A stretch of DNA of 8,776 bases. Source: Candidatus Peregrinibacteria bacterium. GTDB lineage: Bacteria; Patescibacteriota; Gracilibacteria; Peribacterales; Peribacteraceae. Location: positions 1-8,776 of the forward strand of contig DAOWDW010000108.1 of the NCBI GenBank assembly GCA_030638845.1, read 5' to 3'. A model generated the notes under the pieces. That model saw only the letters and a program-made list of their open reading frames with translations, made no database searches and was not told the DNA's origin. Of the stretch, positions 1-6,431 are shown in pieces (the first letter of the stretch is position 1; each line of letters begins with the position of its first letter). The translations under genes and the position numbers were made by a program.

Positions 1-506
1 ACTTAGATAACCTAGATGGTTTTTATGCAAAAGAAGTAGCAGAAGACTTCACAGAAAATAGAAACAAAGCTCAGGCAATACTTCAGGAAGAAAGTAAGCT
101 AGAAGAAATTGTTAGGCTTGTTGGTACAGATGCGCTTTCTCCAAAAGAGCAACTAACTATGGAAATAGCACGAATGCTTCGTGAAGATTTTCTCTTCCAA
201 AATTCATTTGATAAAGTTGACGGTTACACATCATTAAATAAACAATACAGAATGATACGTGCAATTATAACTTTTATGGACAGTGCACAGGAAGTTATAG
301 AACAAGAAGATTTTGAATTCTCTAAAGTACAAAATCTTCCCGTAAAAGAAGATATAACGAATATGAGTTTCTTGCCTGAAGAAGAAGTAGATGAGAAATT
401 TACAGAAATTGAAAGTAATATTCGTTCTCAAATGAGTAGCCTAAAAGAAACAGGAGCCGAGACTTCAAAAGTAACCGAAGAAACTACTCAAGAAGTAGCA
501 ATATAA
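1..506 (+). CDS. atpA: V/A-type ATPase subunit A, C-terminal part (left end cut by window)
   Basis: The reading frame is open from the window edge (first full codon at 3) and gives 167 residues before TAA at 504-506. Subunit A is the catalytic, nucleotide-hydrolysing subunit of the V1/A1 head. Only its C-terminal helical domain is present, so the P-loop and catalytic glutamate lie outside the window. Recognisable family segments are an [19 protein letters not shown] stretch, then [30 protein letters not shown], a close match to the usual subunit A tail pattern (EIVxLVGxDALxxxxxLxxExARMxREDFLxQNxFxxVD). The last 30 or so residues are acidic and Thr/Glu-rich and look less conserved. It is followed 31 nt later by subunit B, the normal A-B order. 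Identification is from recalled family sequence; no search was run. Confidence 0.93.
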   Translation, partial: LDNLDGFYAKEVAEDFTENRNKAQAILQEESKLEEIVRLVGTDALSPKEQLTMEIARMLREDFLFQNSFDKVDGYTSLNKQYRMIRAIITFMDSAQEVIEQEDFEFSKVQNLPVKEDITNMSFLPEEEVDEKFTEIESNIRSQMSSLKETGAETSKVTEETTQEVAI

Positions 507-537
507 TTTTCCATTTTACATTTTACATTTTCTACCC
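507..537 (+). repeat. Short tandem CATTTTA spacer between atpA and atpB
   Basis: The 31-nt gap contains two perfect CATTTTA units (512-518, 519-525) and a third degenerate one that runs into TTTTCTACCC directly before the atpB ATG. No Shine-Dalgarno sequence is present. The same TTTTCTAC octamer sits just before the proposed infC start on the other strand. What the spacer does is unknown. Confidence 0.6.
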
Positions 538-1959
538 ATGTCTACAGCCTACAAAACCGTTACCGATATCGCAGGTCCAATAATGATAGTTAAAGGAATA
601 GAAGGAGTCGCCTACGACGAACTATGCGAAATAGAACTTATTTCTGGCGAAAAACGCTTAGGAAAAGTACTAGAAGCACGAGAAGACCTTGCAATTGTTC
701 AGCTCTTCGAAGACGCACAGGGGTCTACAACAGAAGGAACTAAAGTCCGCTTCTTAGGACGTACCTTCGAACTTGGAGTTTCCCCAGACATGCTAGGACG
801 AGTGTTTTCTGGATCTGGTTCTCCAATAGATAATGGACCAGCTATTGTTCCTGAAAAAAAACTAGATATAAATGGAGAACCAATTAATCCATTTGCAAGA
901 GAATTTCCAGATGACTTTATTCAAACAGGAATTTCTACAATAGACACGCTTAACACTTTGGTACGAGGGCAAAAGCTTCCTATCTTCTCTGGAGCTGGCT
1001 TACCTCACTCTCAACTCGCAGCACAAATTGCTCGTCAAGCACGTGTGTTAACAGATGATGAAGTAAAAAATGGGCAAGCTACAGAAGGAGAAGAAACAGA
1101 AACAGATGAAAAGTTTGCAGTCGTATTTGCGGCTATGGGTGTAACTTTTGAAGAAGCAGAATACTTTAAAACAGAATTTGAAAAAACTGGAGCTTTGTCT
1201 CGCGCAGTACTGTTTTTAAACACTGCAGATAACCCTGTAGTAGAACGTATTGCTACACCTCGTTTAGCGCTTACTACAGCGGAATACCTAGCTTTTGAAA
1301 AAGGCTATCATGTTACAGTTATTCTTACAGATATGACAAATTATTGTGAGGCACTACGTGAAGTTTCTGCTGCCAGAAAAGAGGTGCCAGGAAGAAGAGG
1401 ATATCCAGGATATCTATACACAGACCTTGCAACTATTTACGAGCGAGCAGGACGAATAAAAGGAAAAGAAGGATCTATAACTCAAATTCCTATTCTAACT
1501 ATGCCAGAAGATGACGTTACTCATCCTATTCCAGACCTAACCGGTTACATAACCGAAGGACAGATTCGTTTAGATAGAAGCCTACACCAAAAAGGAATAT
1601 TCCCACCGGTTATTCCTATGGGATCTTTATCCCGCCTTAAAGGTAAAGCACAAGGAGAAGGAGTTACAAGAGAAGACCACAGCGGAATGGATGCACAGTT
1701 AACAGCCGCATACGCACGCGGAGTAGAAGTAAGAGAGCTTGCAGTTATTCTTGGTGAATCTTCACTAAGTGATACAGATAAAGCCTATCTAAAATTTGCA
1801 GATCGTTTTGAGAAAGAATTTATTGCACAAGGTGAAACTGCAAACAGATCTATATTTGAATCTCTTAATCTTGGTTGGAATTTACTTTCAGAACTTCCTA
1901 AGAGTGAGCTTAAGAGAGTAAAACCAGAGCACATAGAAAAATACCTAGGTAAAAATTAG
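538..1959 (+). CDS. atpB: V/A-type ATPase subunit B (non-catalytic head subunit)
   Basis: A 473-residue protein matching subunit B along its whole length. It forms the A3B3 hexameric head with subunit A on the cytoplasmic side. It has the degenerate nucleotide-binding region [20 protein letters not shown] (about 150-169) where catalytic subunits carry a P-loop, then [63 protein letters not shown], and the SLSRL segment that contributes an arginine to the A/B interface. The C-terminal helical domain ends in [19 protein letters not shown]. Family members are usually about 460 residues. The slight excess is an acidic insertion near residues 175-192 ([19 protein letters not shown]), which replaces a short loop. 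The ATG at 538 is the natural N-terminus ([21 protein letters not shown]) and has no Shine-Dalgarno. Stop is TAG. Confidence 0.97.
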   Translation: MSTAYKTVTDIAGPIMIVKGIEGVAYDELCEIELISGEKRLGKVLEAREDLAIVQLFEDAQGSTTEGTKVRFLGRTFELGVSPDMLGRVFSGSGSPIDNGPAIVPEKKLDINGEPINPFAREFPDDFIQTGISTIDTLNTLVRGQKLPIFSGAGLPHSQLAAQIARQARVLTDDEVKNGQATEGEETETDEKFAVVFAAMGVTFEEAEYFKTEFEKTGALSRAVLFLNTADNPVVERIATPRLALTTAEYLAFEKGYHVTVILTDMTNYCEALREVSAARKEVPGRRGYPGYLYTDLATIYERAGRIKGKEGSITQIPILTMPEDDVTHPIPDLTGYITEGQIRLDRSLHQKGIFPPVIPMGSLSRLKGKAQGEGVTREDHSGMDAQLTAAYARGVEVRELAVILGESSLSDTDKAYLKFADRFEKEFIAQGETANRSIFESLNLGWNLLSELPKSELKRVKPEHIEKYLGKN

Positions 1960-1967
1960 ATATAACT

Positions 1968-2738
1968 ATGCCAAATATTTTCTCAATCATCGGCGAAGCA
2001 TGGGATTTCTATAAAAAACAACCAGTTCTAAATTCCATAATTTTCTGGTTGTTTGCACTACCTATGGGAATAACACTTTCGCTTAGACAATTGGAAAGAG
2101 AATTCCCTACACTTTCTCAGTTCTCCTTCTTTGTAGAAGGAAAAAGCACAGAGCAAAGCTACGCAGTATTACTTATGCTAATTGCAGAACTCTTCTTAAG
2201 TATAATTATGCTTTGGGGTACAGCATGCGTATTACTAATTAGTAAAAAATTATTAAATAGTAAAGCAGGACGCACTCGTTCTTCTTTCCGCACAGTTAGA
2301 AAACAAGCGGGGAACTTTGTAGCGAATCTATTTTTTACAGGAATTTTAAGAATGTGTTTTACAGTTTTTTGGGCAGTACTTCTTATTATTCCAGGATTTA
2401 TTTATGGCATACGAACATTCTTTTACCACGTTGCCATAGTGTGTGAAGACAAAAGTTACAGAGAAGCTTTAAATCAAAGTAAAACTGTAGTAACAGGACA
2501 AACATGGACTGTACTCGGTGCTCTTATTGGTATAGGGCTAACTATATATATTCCACTTATTACACTAACAACTCTTATAACAGAAGGCATATACATGTTT
2601 GATGTACGCTTACTCATTCCAATACATATAGTATCTGGTGCAATTTGGGGAATTGGAACAGCAATATTCACTATAGCAACAGTTATTCTTTACGTTAATT
2701 TAAAAAAAGAAGCTAACAACTCACCTACTCTCATATAA
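1968..2738 (+). CDS. Multi-pass membrane protein inside the V/A-ATPase operon (DUF975/YciC-like)
   Basis: A 256-residue hydrophobic protein that is not a recognised ATPase subunit. I see about five or six membrane segments, near residues 20-38, 66-96, 118-160 (probably two), 182-206 and 212-246. The stretch AIVCEDKSYREALNQSKTVVTGQTWTVLG (about 155-183) resembles the 'E..sy.eALk.S..lvkG..w.v.g' signature of the broad DUF975/YciC/glycerophosphodiester phosphodiesterase membrane-domain families, whose biochemical roles are poorly defined. I see no catalytic motif. It begins 8 nt after atpB and its TAA overlaps the ATG of subunit D by one base (TAATG), so it is almost certainly co-transcribed and may be translationally coupled to D. 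Family assignment is tentative. A role in assembly or membrane anchoring of the ATPase would be inference from context only. Confidence 0.75.
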   Translation: MPNIFSIIGEAWDFYKKQPVLNSIIFWLFALPMGITLSLRQLEREFPTLSQFSFFVEGKSTEQSYAVLLMLIAELFLSIIMLWGTACVLLISKKLLNSKAGRTRSSFRTVRKQAGNFVANLFFTGILRMCFTVFWAVLLIIPGFIYGIRTFFYHVAIVCEDKSYREALNQSKTVVTGQTWTVLGALIGIGLTIYIPLITLTTLITEGIYMFDVRLLIPIHIVSGAIWGIGTAIFTIATVILYVNLKKEANNSPTLI

Positions 2739-3385
2739 TGGCTCTACTAAATATAAATCCAACACGAATGGCACTTATGGACCTAAAGCGTAGAACAAGC
2801 TCTGCTACGCGTGGCCATAAGCTTTTAAAAGATAAACAAGACGGACTAATGCAACAGTTCTTAGCCATTATAAAACAAGCAAAAGAACTTAGACTTACAG
2901 TAGAGCAGCAGCTTGGTGACGCATTTAAAAAGTTTTTACTAGCATCTTCATGGATGAGTGATGCAGAACTAGAAAACGCACTTAGTAGCCCACAGGCAGA
3001 AATAAGTTTGGATGTAAAAACAAAAAACGTAATGAGTGTGCGAATACCAGAATTTACTCTTCATAAAGAAGGTGAAATAAGAACATATGGTTACCACGGA
3101 ACAAATGCACTACTTGATGAAGCAATTGATGCGTTTGATAGACTCTTTGAAGTATTAATCTCTCTAGCACAGATAGAAAAGCAGTCAGAAAGCCTAGCAA
3201 CTGAGCTAGAAACAACAAGAAGACGTGTTAATGCCTTAGAGCACAAAATGATTCCAGACCTCTTAGAAACGGTTAAATACATCACTATGAAGCTAGACGA
3301 AACAGAACGCGCAGGAATAATTGCAACAATGATGATAAAAGCTAGCTTAGAAGAAGCGGAAAAAGAAGAGCTTTCAGCTAAATAA
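2738..3385 (+). CDS. atpD: V/A-type ATPase subunit D (central rotor stalk)
   Basis: A 215-residue subunit D, the coiled-coil rotor axle that turns inside the A3B3 head and couples ATP chemistry to the membrane ring. Hallmarks are the N-terminal NINPTRMALMDLKRRTSSATRGHKLLKDKQDGL, a long amphipathic helix, a less conserved central part (about 75-125), and the C-terminal helix ETTRRRVNALEHKMIPDLLETVKYITMKLDETER. Length is normal (about 200-220). The start at 2738 overlaps the upstream stop by one base. There is no Shine-Dalgarno sequence, which fits re-initiation by terminating ribosomes. It is the last gene of the operon: the next gene is convergent and an A/T-rich hairpin follows directly. Confidence 0.96.
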   Translation: MALLNINPTRMALMDLKRRTSSATRGHKLLKDKQDGLMQQFLAIIKQAKELRLTVEQQLGDAFKKFLLASSWMSDAELENALSSPQAEISLDVKTKNVMSVRIPEFTLHKEGEIRTYGYHGTNALLDEAIDAFDRLFEVLISLAQIEKQSESLATELETTRRRVNALEHKMIPDLLETVKYITMKLDETERAGIIATMMIKASLEEAEKEELSAK

Positions 3386-3390
3386 ACCTA

Positions 3391-3420
3391 AATTCTAGTT
3401 CAAAGAATTTATTTTATTTT
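3391..3420 (+). terminator. A/T-rich hairpin terminator after the ATPase operon, possibly bidirectional
   Basis: A perfect 7-bp stem, AAATTCT (3391-3397) with AGAATTT (3405-3411), has a 7-nt loop and is followed by ATTTTATTTT. It lies in the 45-nt gap between convergent atpD and rplT. The stem is weak (one G-C pair), so termination is plausible rather than certain. On the - strand the stem is followed by a shorter T-rich stretch, so it could serve rplT as well. Confidence 0.5.
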
Positions 3421-3430
3421 CGCATTTACT

Positions 3431-3775
3431 TTATTTCGTAGCTGTTTCAACAATTTTTTTAAATACCTCTGGTTCATGTATAGCAAGTTCGGATAATACC
3501 TTGCGATTCAAACCAATCTTTTTGTCTGTAATAGCTTTTATAAACCTAGAATAAGACACTCCGTGTTCGCGTACTGCAGCATTTAATCTTATAATCCAAA
3601 GAGCTCTAAATACACGCTTCTTTTTACGTCGATCTATATAAGCATGCTGTCCTGCCTTCATAACAGCTTCATTAGCTTTTTTGAAAGTTGAATGACGCAT
3701 ACCACGATACCCCTTCGCAAGTTTGCGAATTTTTTTATGTCTTCTGTGCCTAATTGTACCTGTTTTTACTCTCAT
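3431..3775 (-). CDS. rplT: 50S ribosomal protein L20
   Basis: A 114-residue basic protein, the normal L20 length. It has the characteristic order RVKTGTIRHRRHKKIRKLAKGYRGMRHSTF, then AVMKAGQHAYIDRRKKKRVFRALWIIRLNAA, then GVSYSRFIKAI and a globular C-terminus ending EPEVFKKIVETATK. L20 binds 23S rRNA early in 50S assembly and in several bacteria represses its own operon. It is the last gene of infC-rpmI-rplT, the conserved bacterial order, and starts 6 nt after the rpmI stop with no Shine-Dalgarno. No L20 autoregulatory RNA mimic was recognised in the short upstream gaps. Confidence 0.98.
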   Translation of the reverse strand: MRVKTGTIRHRRHKKIRKLAKGYRGMRHSTFKKANEAVMKAGQHAYIDRRKKKRVFRALWIIRLNAAVREHGVSYSRFIKAITDKKIGLNRKVLSELAIHEPEVFKKIVETATK

Positions 3776-3781
3776 AATATT

Positions 3782-3976
3782 CTAGAGATAAGGCAAAAGA
3801 GATGAAAATTGCTTCTTTTCGGTAGATTCCACAATAAGCTTACGATTAAGACGTTTTTGACGTGTACTTTTCTGCAAAAGAAGGTGATTTCTTCTACCAC
3901 GTTGCATAGCAATCTTTCCACTACCAGTCTTTCTAACTCGCTTTTTTGCGCCGCTGTGTGACTTCATTTTTGGCAT
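3782..3976 (-). CDS. rpmI: 50S ribosomal protein L35
   Basis: A 64-residue L35, typical length. It opens with [22 protein letters not shown], the diagnostic start 'PKmKtHSgaaKRfkkTgsGKi', followed by [21 protein letters not shown]. It is a small basic 50S component. It lies between infC (70-nt gap upstream) and rplT (6-nt gap downstream), the standard order. The infC-rpmI gap holds a small inverted repeat, ATACTT (3994-3999) with AAGTAT (4005-4010), of unknown role. The sequence before the ATG is A/T-rich with no Shine-Dalgarno. Stop is TAG. Confidence 0.97.
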   Translation of the reverse strand: MPKMKSHSGAKKRVRKTGSGKIAMQRGRRNHLLLQKSTRQKRLNRKLIVESTEKKQFSSLLPYL

Positions 3977-4046
3977 ATTTTTAAAGAAATTACATACTTG
4001 GCTTAAGTATTAGGGAGAAAACTACTCTATGCAAGAAAAAATGGGT

Positions 4047-4592
4047 TTATTTCTTAGCCTTCAAAATTACAATAAATTGATTCCCCTGCTTCTTTATTTC
4101 TTGTTCTACATCTGCAGTTTCTTCCATTGCATCTACAACTGTCTGAAGTTTGTCTTTTGCATAATCTTTATTTGTAAGCTCTCTACCGCGTAATCTAACA
4201 ACAAATTTAACAAGATGACGCTCGCCTAAAAATCCTTGAGCCCTTTCAATTAAACGATCTAAATCATGTTTTTCTGTCCTAAAACCAAAACGTAGCGTTT
4301 TAACTTCTGTCTGCTTAGTATGACTCCTCTGCTTCTTTTCTTTCTTTTTAAGTTGATACAAATACTGACCGATATCTCCAATTTTAACAACTGGAGGATT
4401 GGCTTTTGGAGATACTTCAATTAAATCTAGTTCCTCTTCTTGTGCCTTTTGAAGTGCAGATGCTATAGACAATTCTTCTGTTTCACCATCATCGTGCACT
4501 AAAAGCACTTCTGGTGCTCGTATTCTTTCATTTATTCGTGGTTTTTTCTGAGAAAAACTAGAACCAGATGGTTTCTTTCGTCGTTGTCGCAG
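4047..4592 (-). CDS. infC: Translation initiation factor IF-3, probable CTG start
   Basis: IF-3 binds the 30S subunit, prevents premature 50S joining and checks start codon/initiator tRNA pairing. The frame shows the N-terminal domain (RINERIRAPEV, then LDLIEVSPKANPPVVKIGDIGQYLYQLKKKEKKQR) and the C-terminal domain (EVKTLRFGFRTEKHDLDRLIERAQGFL, then VKFVVRLRGRE). No ATG occurs before the C-terminal domain. The open frame extends to a TTG at 4682, but that extra N-terminus is hydrophobic, unlike IF-3, and runs into an octamer repeat. I place the start at CTG (4592-4590), giving a 181-residue protein beginning (M)RQRRKKPSGSS, which fits the usual basic N-terminus. TTTTCTAC lies one base upstream, as at atpB. 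An ATT at 4631 in the same frame is the main alternative. Non-ATG starts are classical for infC because IF-3 discriminates against them, which gives autoregulation. Confidence 0.93.
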   Translation of the reverse strand: MRQRRKKPSGSSFSQKKPRINERIRAPEVLLVHDDGETEELSIASALQKAQEEELDLIEVSPKANPPVVKIGDIGQYLYQLKKKEKKQRSHTKQTEVKTLRFGFRTEKHDLDRLIERAQGFLGERHLVKFVVRLRGRELTNKDYAKDKLQTVVDAMEETADVEQEIKKQGNQFIVILKAKK

Positions 4593-4628
4593 TGTAGAAA
4601 AGGGGTAAGAATAGAAGAATACAAAGGG

Positions 4629-4658
4629 AATATTGGAGTTAGCTATCAGTATTGTCAA
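4629..4658 (-). promoter_or_regulatory. Possible infC promoter (TTGACA -35)
   Basis: A perfect TTGACA (- strand, 4658-4653) is followed after 18 nt by AATATT (4634-4629, 4 of 6 matches to TATAAT). Transcription would start about 30 nt before the proposed CTG start of infC. If real, the TTG-initiated longer IF-3 could not be made from this promoter. The -10 is weak, so this is only a candidate. Confidence 0.35.
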
Positions 4659-4666
4659 GAAGATAG

Positions 4667-4759
4667 CTAGGTGAGTAGGCAAGTAGGCATGTAAGCATGT
4701 AGAAAAACCTGATGTCTTCTATTCTACTAGTCTACTATCCTACTCGCCTACATGCCTAG
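4667..4759 (+). repeat. Inverted array of degenerate 8-bp repeats (GTAGGCAT family)
   Basis: On the + strand, consecutive octamers CTAGGTGA, GTAGGCAA, GTAGGCAT, GTAAGCAT and GTAGAAAA fill 4667-4706. On the - strand, CTAGGCAT, GTAGGCGA, GTAGGATA, GTAGACTA, GTAGAATA and the degenerate GAAGACAT fill 4759-4712. The two arms are in inverted orientation, so a transcript could fold into a long imperfect hairpin (about 25 of 36 aligned positions match). The array covers the last codons and stop of the PilO-like gene and the gap before infC. It may terminate or attenuate transcription between the two; function is inferred. Confidence 0.75.
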
Positions 4760-5615
4760 TATATAGAAGCAATTCCACATCTACCTTATTCCATCCAGGA
4801 GATCCTCCAGTCCGCAAAGTTACTTCTCCTAAAGAAAGAAGTGGCAATGGCCACAGGCTATGTCTTGAAAACATTGCGCCAAATTCCCCACCAAAAATCA
4901 TTTTAGCTTCTTTTAAAAGAGAAGATTTAACAATTCCATGAAAAGCCGAAAGAAAACTATCGGATGAGAAAGATCTTAATAAACGCTGTTCATGTGAATG
5001 TGAATCTTTTGCATATTGCATAAGATCCGTTGAAAAGAACTGCTCTAAAGCAACAATGCCCGCAGGATTTTCCTGCTCAGTTCTATATAAAAGAAGTGCA
5101 CGCTCATCAGAGGAAAGTGCATCTCCAATTGTTAAAAGACCTGCTAAACGTACTAAGGGGAAAAATATATTCATCCCTTCGGTATGCGCGTTAAACTTTA
5201 AAGAAATAGGATACACTACAGAACTTTTATGATCTAAAGCATCTCCAATATCTATAGAAGAAAAATTCTGTAATACATCACTACCTTCAGAGTACTCACG
5301 AAAAATATCAAAAAATGCAATAAGACGATCAAAATCTGGCTCCGATGGATATATTAAAATATCCACTTGCTCTGCTTGAGAACCTATACGGCTAGCCGCA
5401 TGTAACTGCGCCATTTCAACCTGCTGAGTAACATTTTCAAGTTTTGCCTCTAATACTGGGATTTCTGCAACAAGAGGAGGTGAAACTTGTGAAGCAACAT
5501 TTATTAACCTTGCATGTAACCATAGAGAATTCACCGAAAAAACAGCAAGTGAAATAGCTACCATAAATAATATGACACTCTGTATTTGCCTTTTTTGAAA
5601 GAAATATTTTTTCAT
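4740..5615 (-). CDS. PilO-like membrane-anchored pilus assembly protein (putative)
   Basis: A 291-residue protein with a short basic cytoplasmic N-terminus (MKKYFFQKRQ), one membrane helix (about 13-32), an amphipathic, probably coiled-coil segment (about 50-75), and a large extracytoplasmic part without recognised catalytic motifs. This architecture, and its position directly after a PilN-like gene (its ATG abuts the upstream TAA with no gap), fits PilO of the PilMNOP alignment complex of type IV pili. In that complex PilN and PilO form a heterodimer through coiled coils and ferredoxin-like folds. The protein is longer than classical PilO (about 200 residues), with an extra middle region (about 165-240). 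Similarity is architectural, not motif-based, so other bitopic secretion proteins remain possible. Its last codons lie in the octamer repeat array. Stop is TAG. Confidence 0.55.
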   Translation of the reverse strand: MKKYFFQKRQIQSVILFMVAISLAVFSVNSLWLHARLINVASQVSPPLVAEIPVLEAKLENVTQQVEMAQLHAASRIGSQAEQVDILIYPSEPDFDRLIAFFDIFREYSEGSDVLQNFSSIDIGDALDHKSSVVYPISLKFNAHTEGMNIFFPLVRLAGLLTIGDALSSDERALLLYRTEQENPAGIVALEQFFSTDLMQYAKDSHSHEQRLLRSFSSDSFLSAFHGIVKSSLLKEAKMIFGGEFGAMFSRHSLWPLPLLSLGEVTLRTGGSPGWNKVDVELLLYTRHVGE

Positions 5616-6200
5616 TTACAGAGAAATTTGAATATTAAAAGGAGAATAAAATTTACCACTGCTATCTTGCTTTCGTTCAAATTTAGGATTGTGGAAAGTT
5701 AAAACAAACGGCTCACTACGTAACTCTTCAATAAACTGAGCAAGAACTGTCATACTTCTTGGACCAACATTGAAAATATTTCCAATAATAACTAAAGACT
5801 TTTTACGAGGTGAATAAGTTATACCACTAACAGAAACTACTTTTTCTGCCCCTTGCATAGATGATATTTTTTCAGCAACCTGAGAAATTGCCGAAGTTAA
5901 CGAAGAAAGTCTATATGCACTATGTTTTTCATCTAATATTTCTATGTATCTAGTTCCTTCCATTGGAAGAACAAGCTGTTTTCTTTCTGCCTTCTTTTCA
6001 TCTACCTGCAAGGAAAGCCTATCGTGATAAGACTTAAGCTCTTCAACTGAATGGGTTTCACCATCTATTTCAACAAGTAATAACGCTGGAAGTAAAAATG
6101 ATTTCGAAAGAAATAGCATTAATGAAAACACCATAAAAAATAACGCCAAAGGCAGAGACGTCCTTTGAAATATTGCCGAAGGAGATATAGATTTAACCAT
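5616..6200 (-). CDS. PilN-like membrane-anchored pilus assembly protein (putative)
   Basis: A 194-residue protein from the ATG at 6200. A TTG one codon upstream is also open, but the ATG is preferred. Order of parts: short N-terminus, a strong membrane helix (about 16-43, LPLALFFMVFSLMLFLSKSF), a predicted coiled coil (about 50-78, EELKSYHDRLSLQVDEKKAERK), then an alpha/beta region. In that region SLTSAISQVAEKISS and VVSVSGITYSPRKKSLVIIGN, followed by a helix with VLAQFIEELRSEPF, match the PilN pattern (lP..v.l.sl.y....l.l.G.a.....v..f...L). PilN bridges cytoplasmic PilM and periplasmic PilO in type IV pilus machines. No PilM, PilB or PilC is in the window. The promoter just upstream has a perfect TATAAT. 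It is the first gene of a probable unit running into the PilO-like gene and perhaps infC. Confidence 0.6.
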   Translation of the reverse strand: MVKSISPSAIFQRTSLPLALFFMVFSLMLFLSKSFLLPALLLVEIDGETHSVEELKSYHDRLSLQVDEKKAERKQLVLPMEGTRYIEILDEKHSAYRLSSLTSAISQVAEKISSMQGAEKVVSVSGITYSPRKKSLVIIGNIFNVGPRSMTVLAQFIEELRSEPFVLTFHNPKFERKQDSSGKFYSPFNIQISL

Positions 6201-6227
6201 CAATTAAATATTCAAAGATTTCTAAGT

Positions 6228-6237
6228 ATTATAGCGG
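6228..6237 (-). promoter_or_regulatory. Promoter -10 for the PilN-like gene (CCGCTATAAT)
   Basis: TATAAT on the - strand (6233-6228) is preceded by CCGC. Transcription would start about 20 nt before the ATG at 6200. No convincing -35 is seen at 16-18 nt. The motif matches CCACTATAAT at 6254-6263 and 8679-8688, so the extended element probably compensates. Confidence 0.6.
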
Positions 6238-6253
6238 ATTTGGCATAATAAAG

Positions 6254-6263
6254 CCACTATAAT
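6254..6263 (+). promoter_or_regulatory. Promoter -10 for prfB (CCACTATAAT)
   Basis: A perfect TATAAT (6258-6263) preceded by CCAC faces away from the PilN-like promoter. Transcription would begin near 6270 and leave a leader of about 160 nt before the GTG. No good -35 exists at the normal distance (TTGGCA at 6240-6245 is only 12 nt away). The upstream regions of the two divergent promoters overlap, so they may compete. Confidence 0.6.
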
Positions 6264-6431
6264 GAGTTAGATCAGTCTATTCTCTCTGGGTCAGGAGAGG
6301 GCGGGAGAGAAAAGGAAGTAGTCTACATATTGTTTTATTGAAATATACATTATTAATATTTTGTTTTCGGATTTTTATTCAACATTCTTTGTTTTCATGG
6401 TAACCTCTTACCATAATTTCCTACCTTTTAC
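6264..6431 (+). promoter_or_regulatory. prfB leader with two hairpin systems
   Basis: No gene is seen in this 168-nt leader. TTCTCTC (6280-6286) can pair with GAGAGAA (6305-6311), or its CTCTC part with GAGAG (6295-6299), giving mutually exclusive stems. Near the start codon, ATGGTAA (6397-6403) and TTACCAT (6408-6414) form a perfect 7-bp stem with loop CCTC, ending 17 nt before the GTG. It matches no riboswitch class that I recognise. Confidence 0.4.

Noticed and set aside
4009..4024. 14-nt match TAGTTTTCTCCCTA between the infC-rpmI gap (- strand) and the region after prfB (7530-7543)
   Set aside because: In an A/T-rich window of this size one match of such length is not far from chance, and the flanks do not extend it.
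4593..4682. The 30-residue N-terminal extension of IF-3 from TTG
   Set aside because: It is hydrophobic, unlike any IF-3 N-terminus. It begins in a repeat array and contains a better explanation, a promoter-like TTGACA.
6285..6325. Possible SRP RNA because of GGTCAGG and AAGGAAGTAG
   Set aside because: The spacing and pairing of the conserved SRP apical hairpin cannot be formed, so the likeness is superficial.
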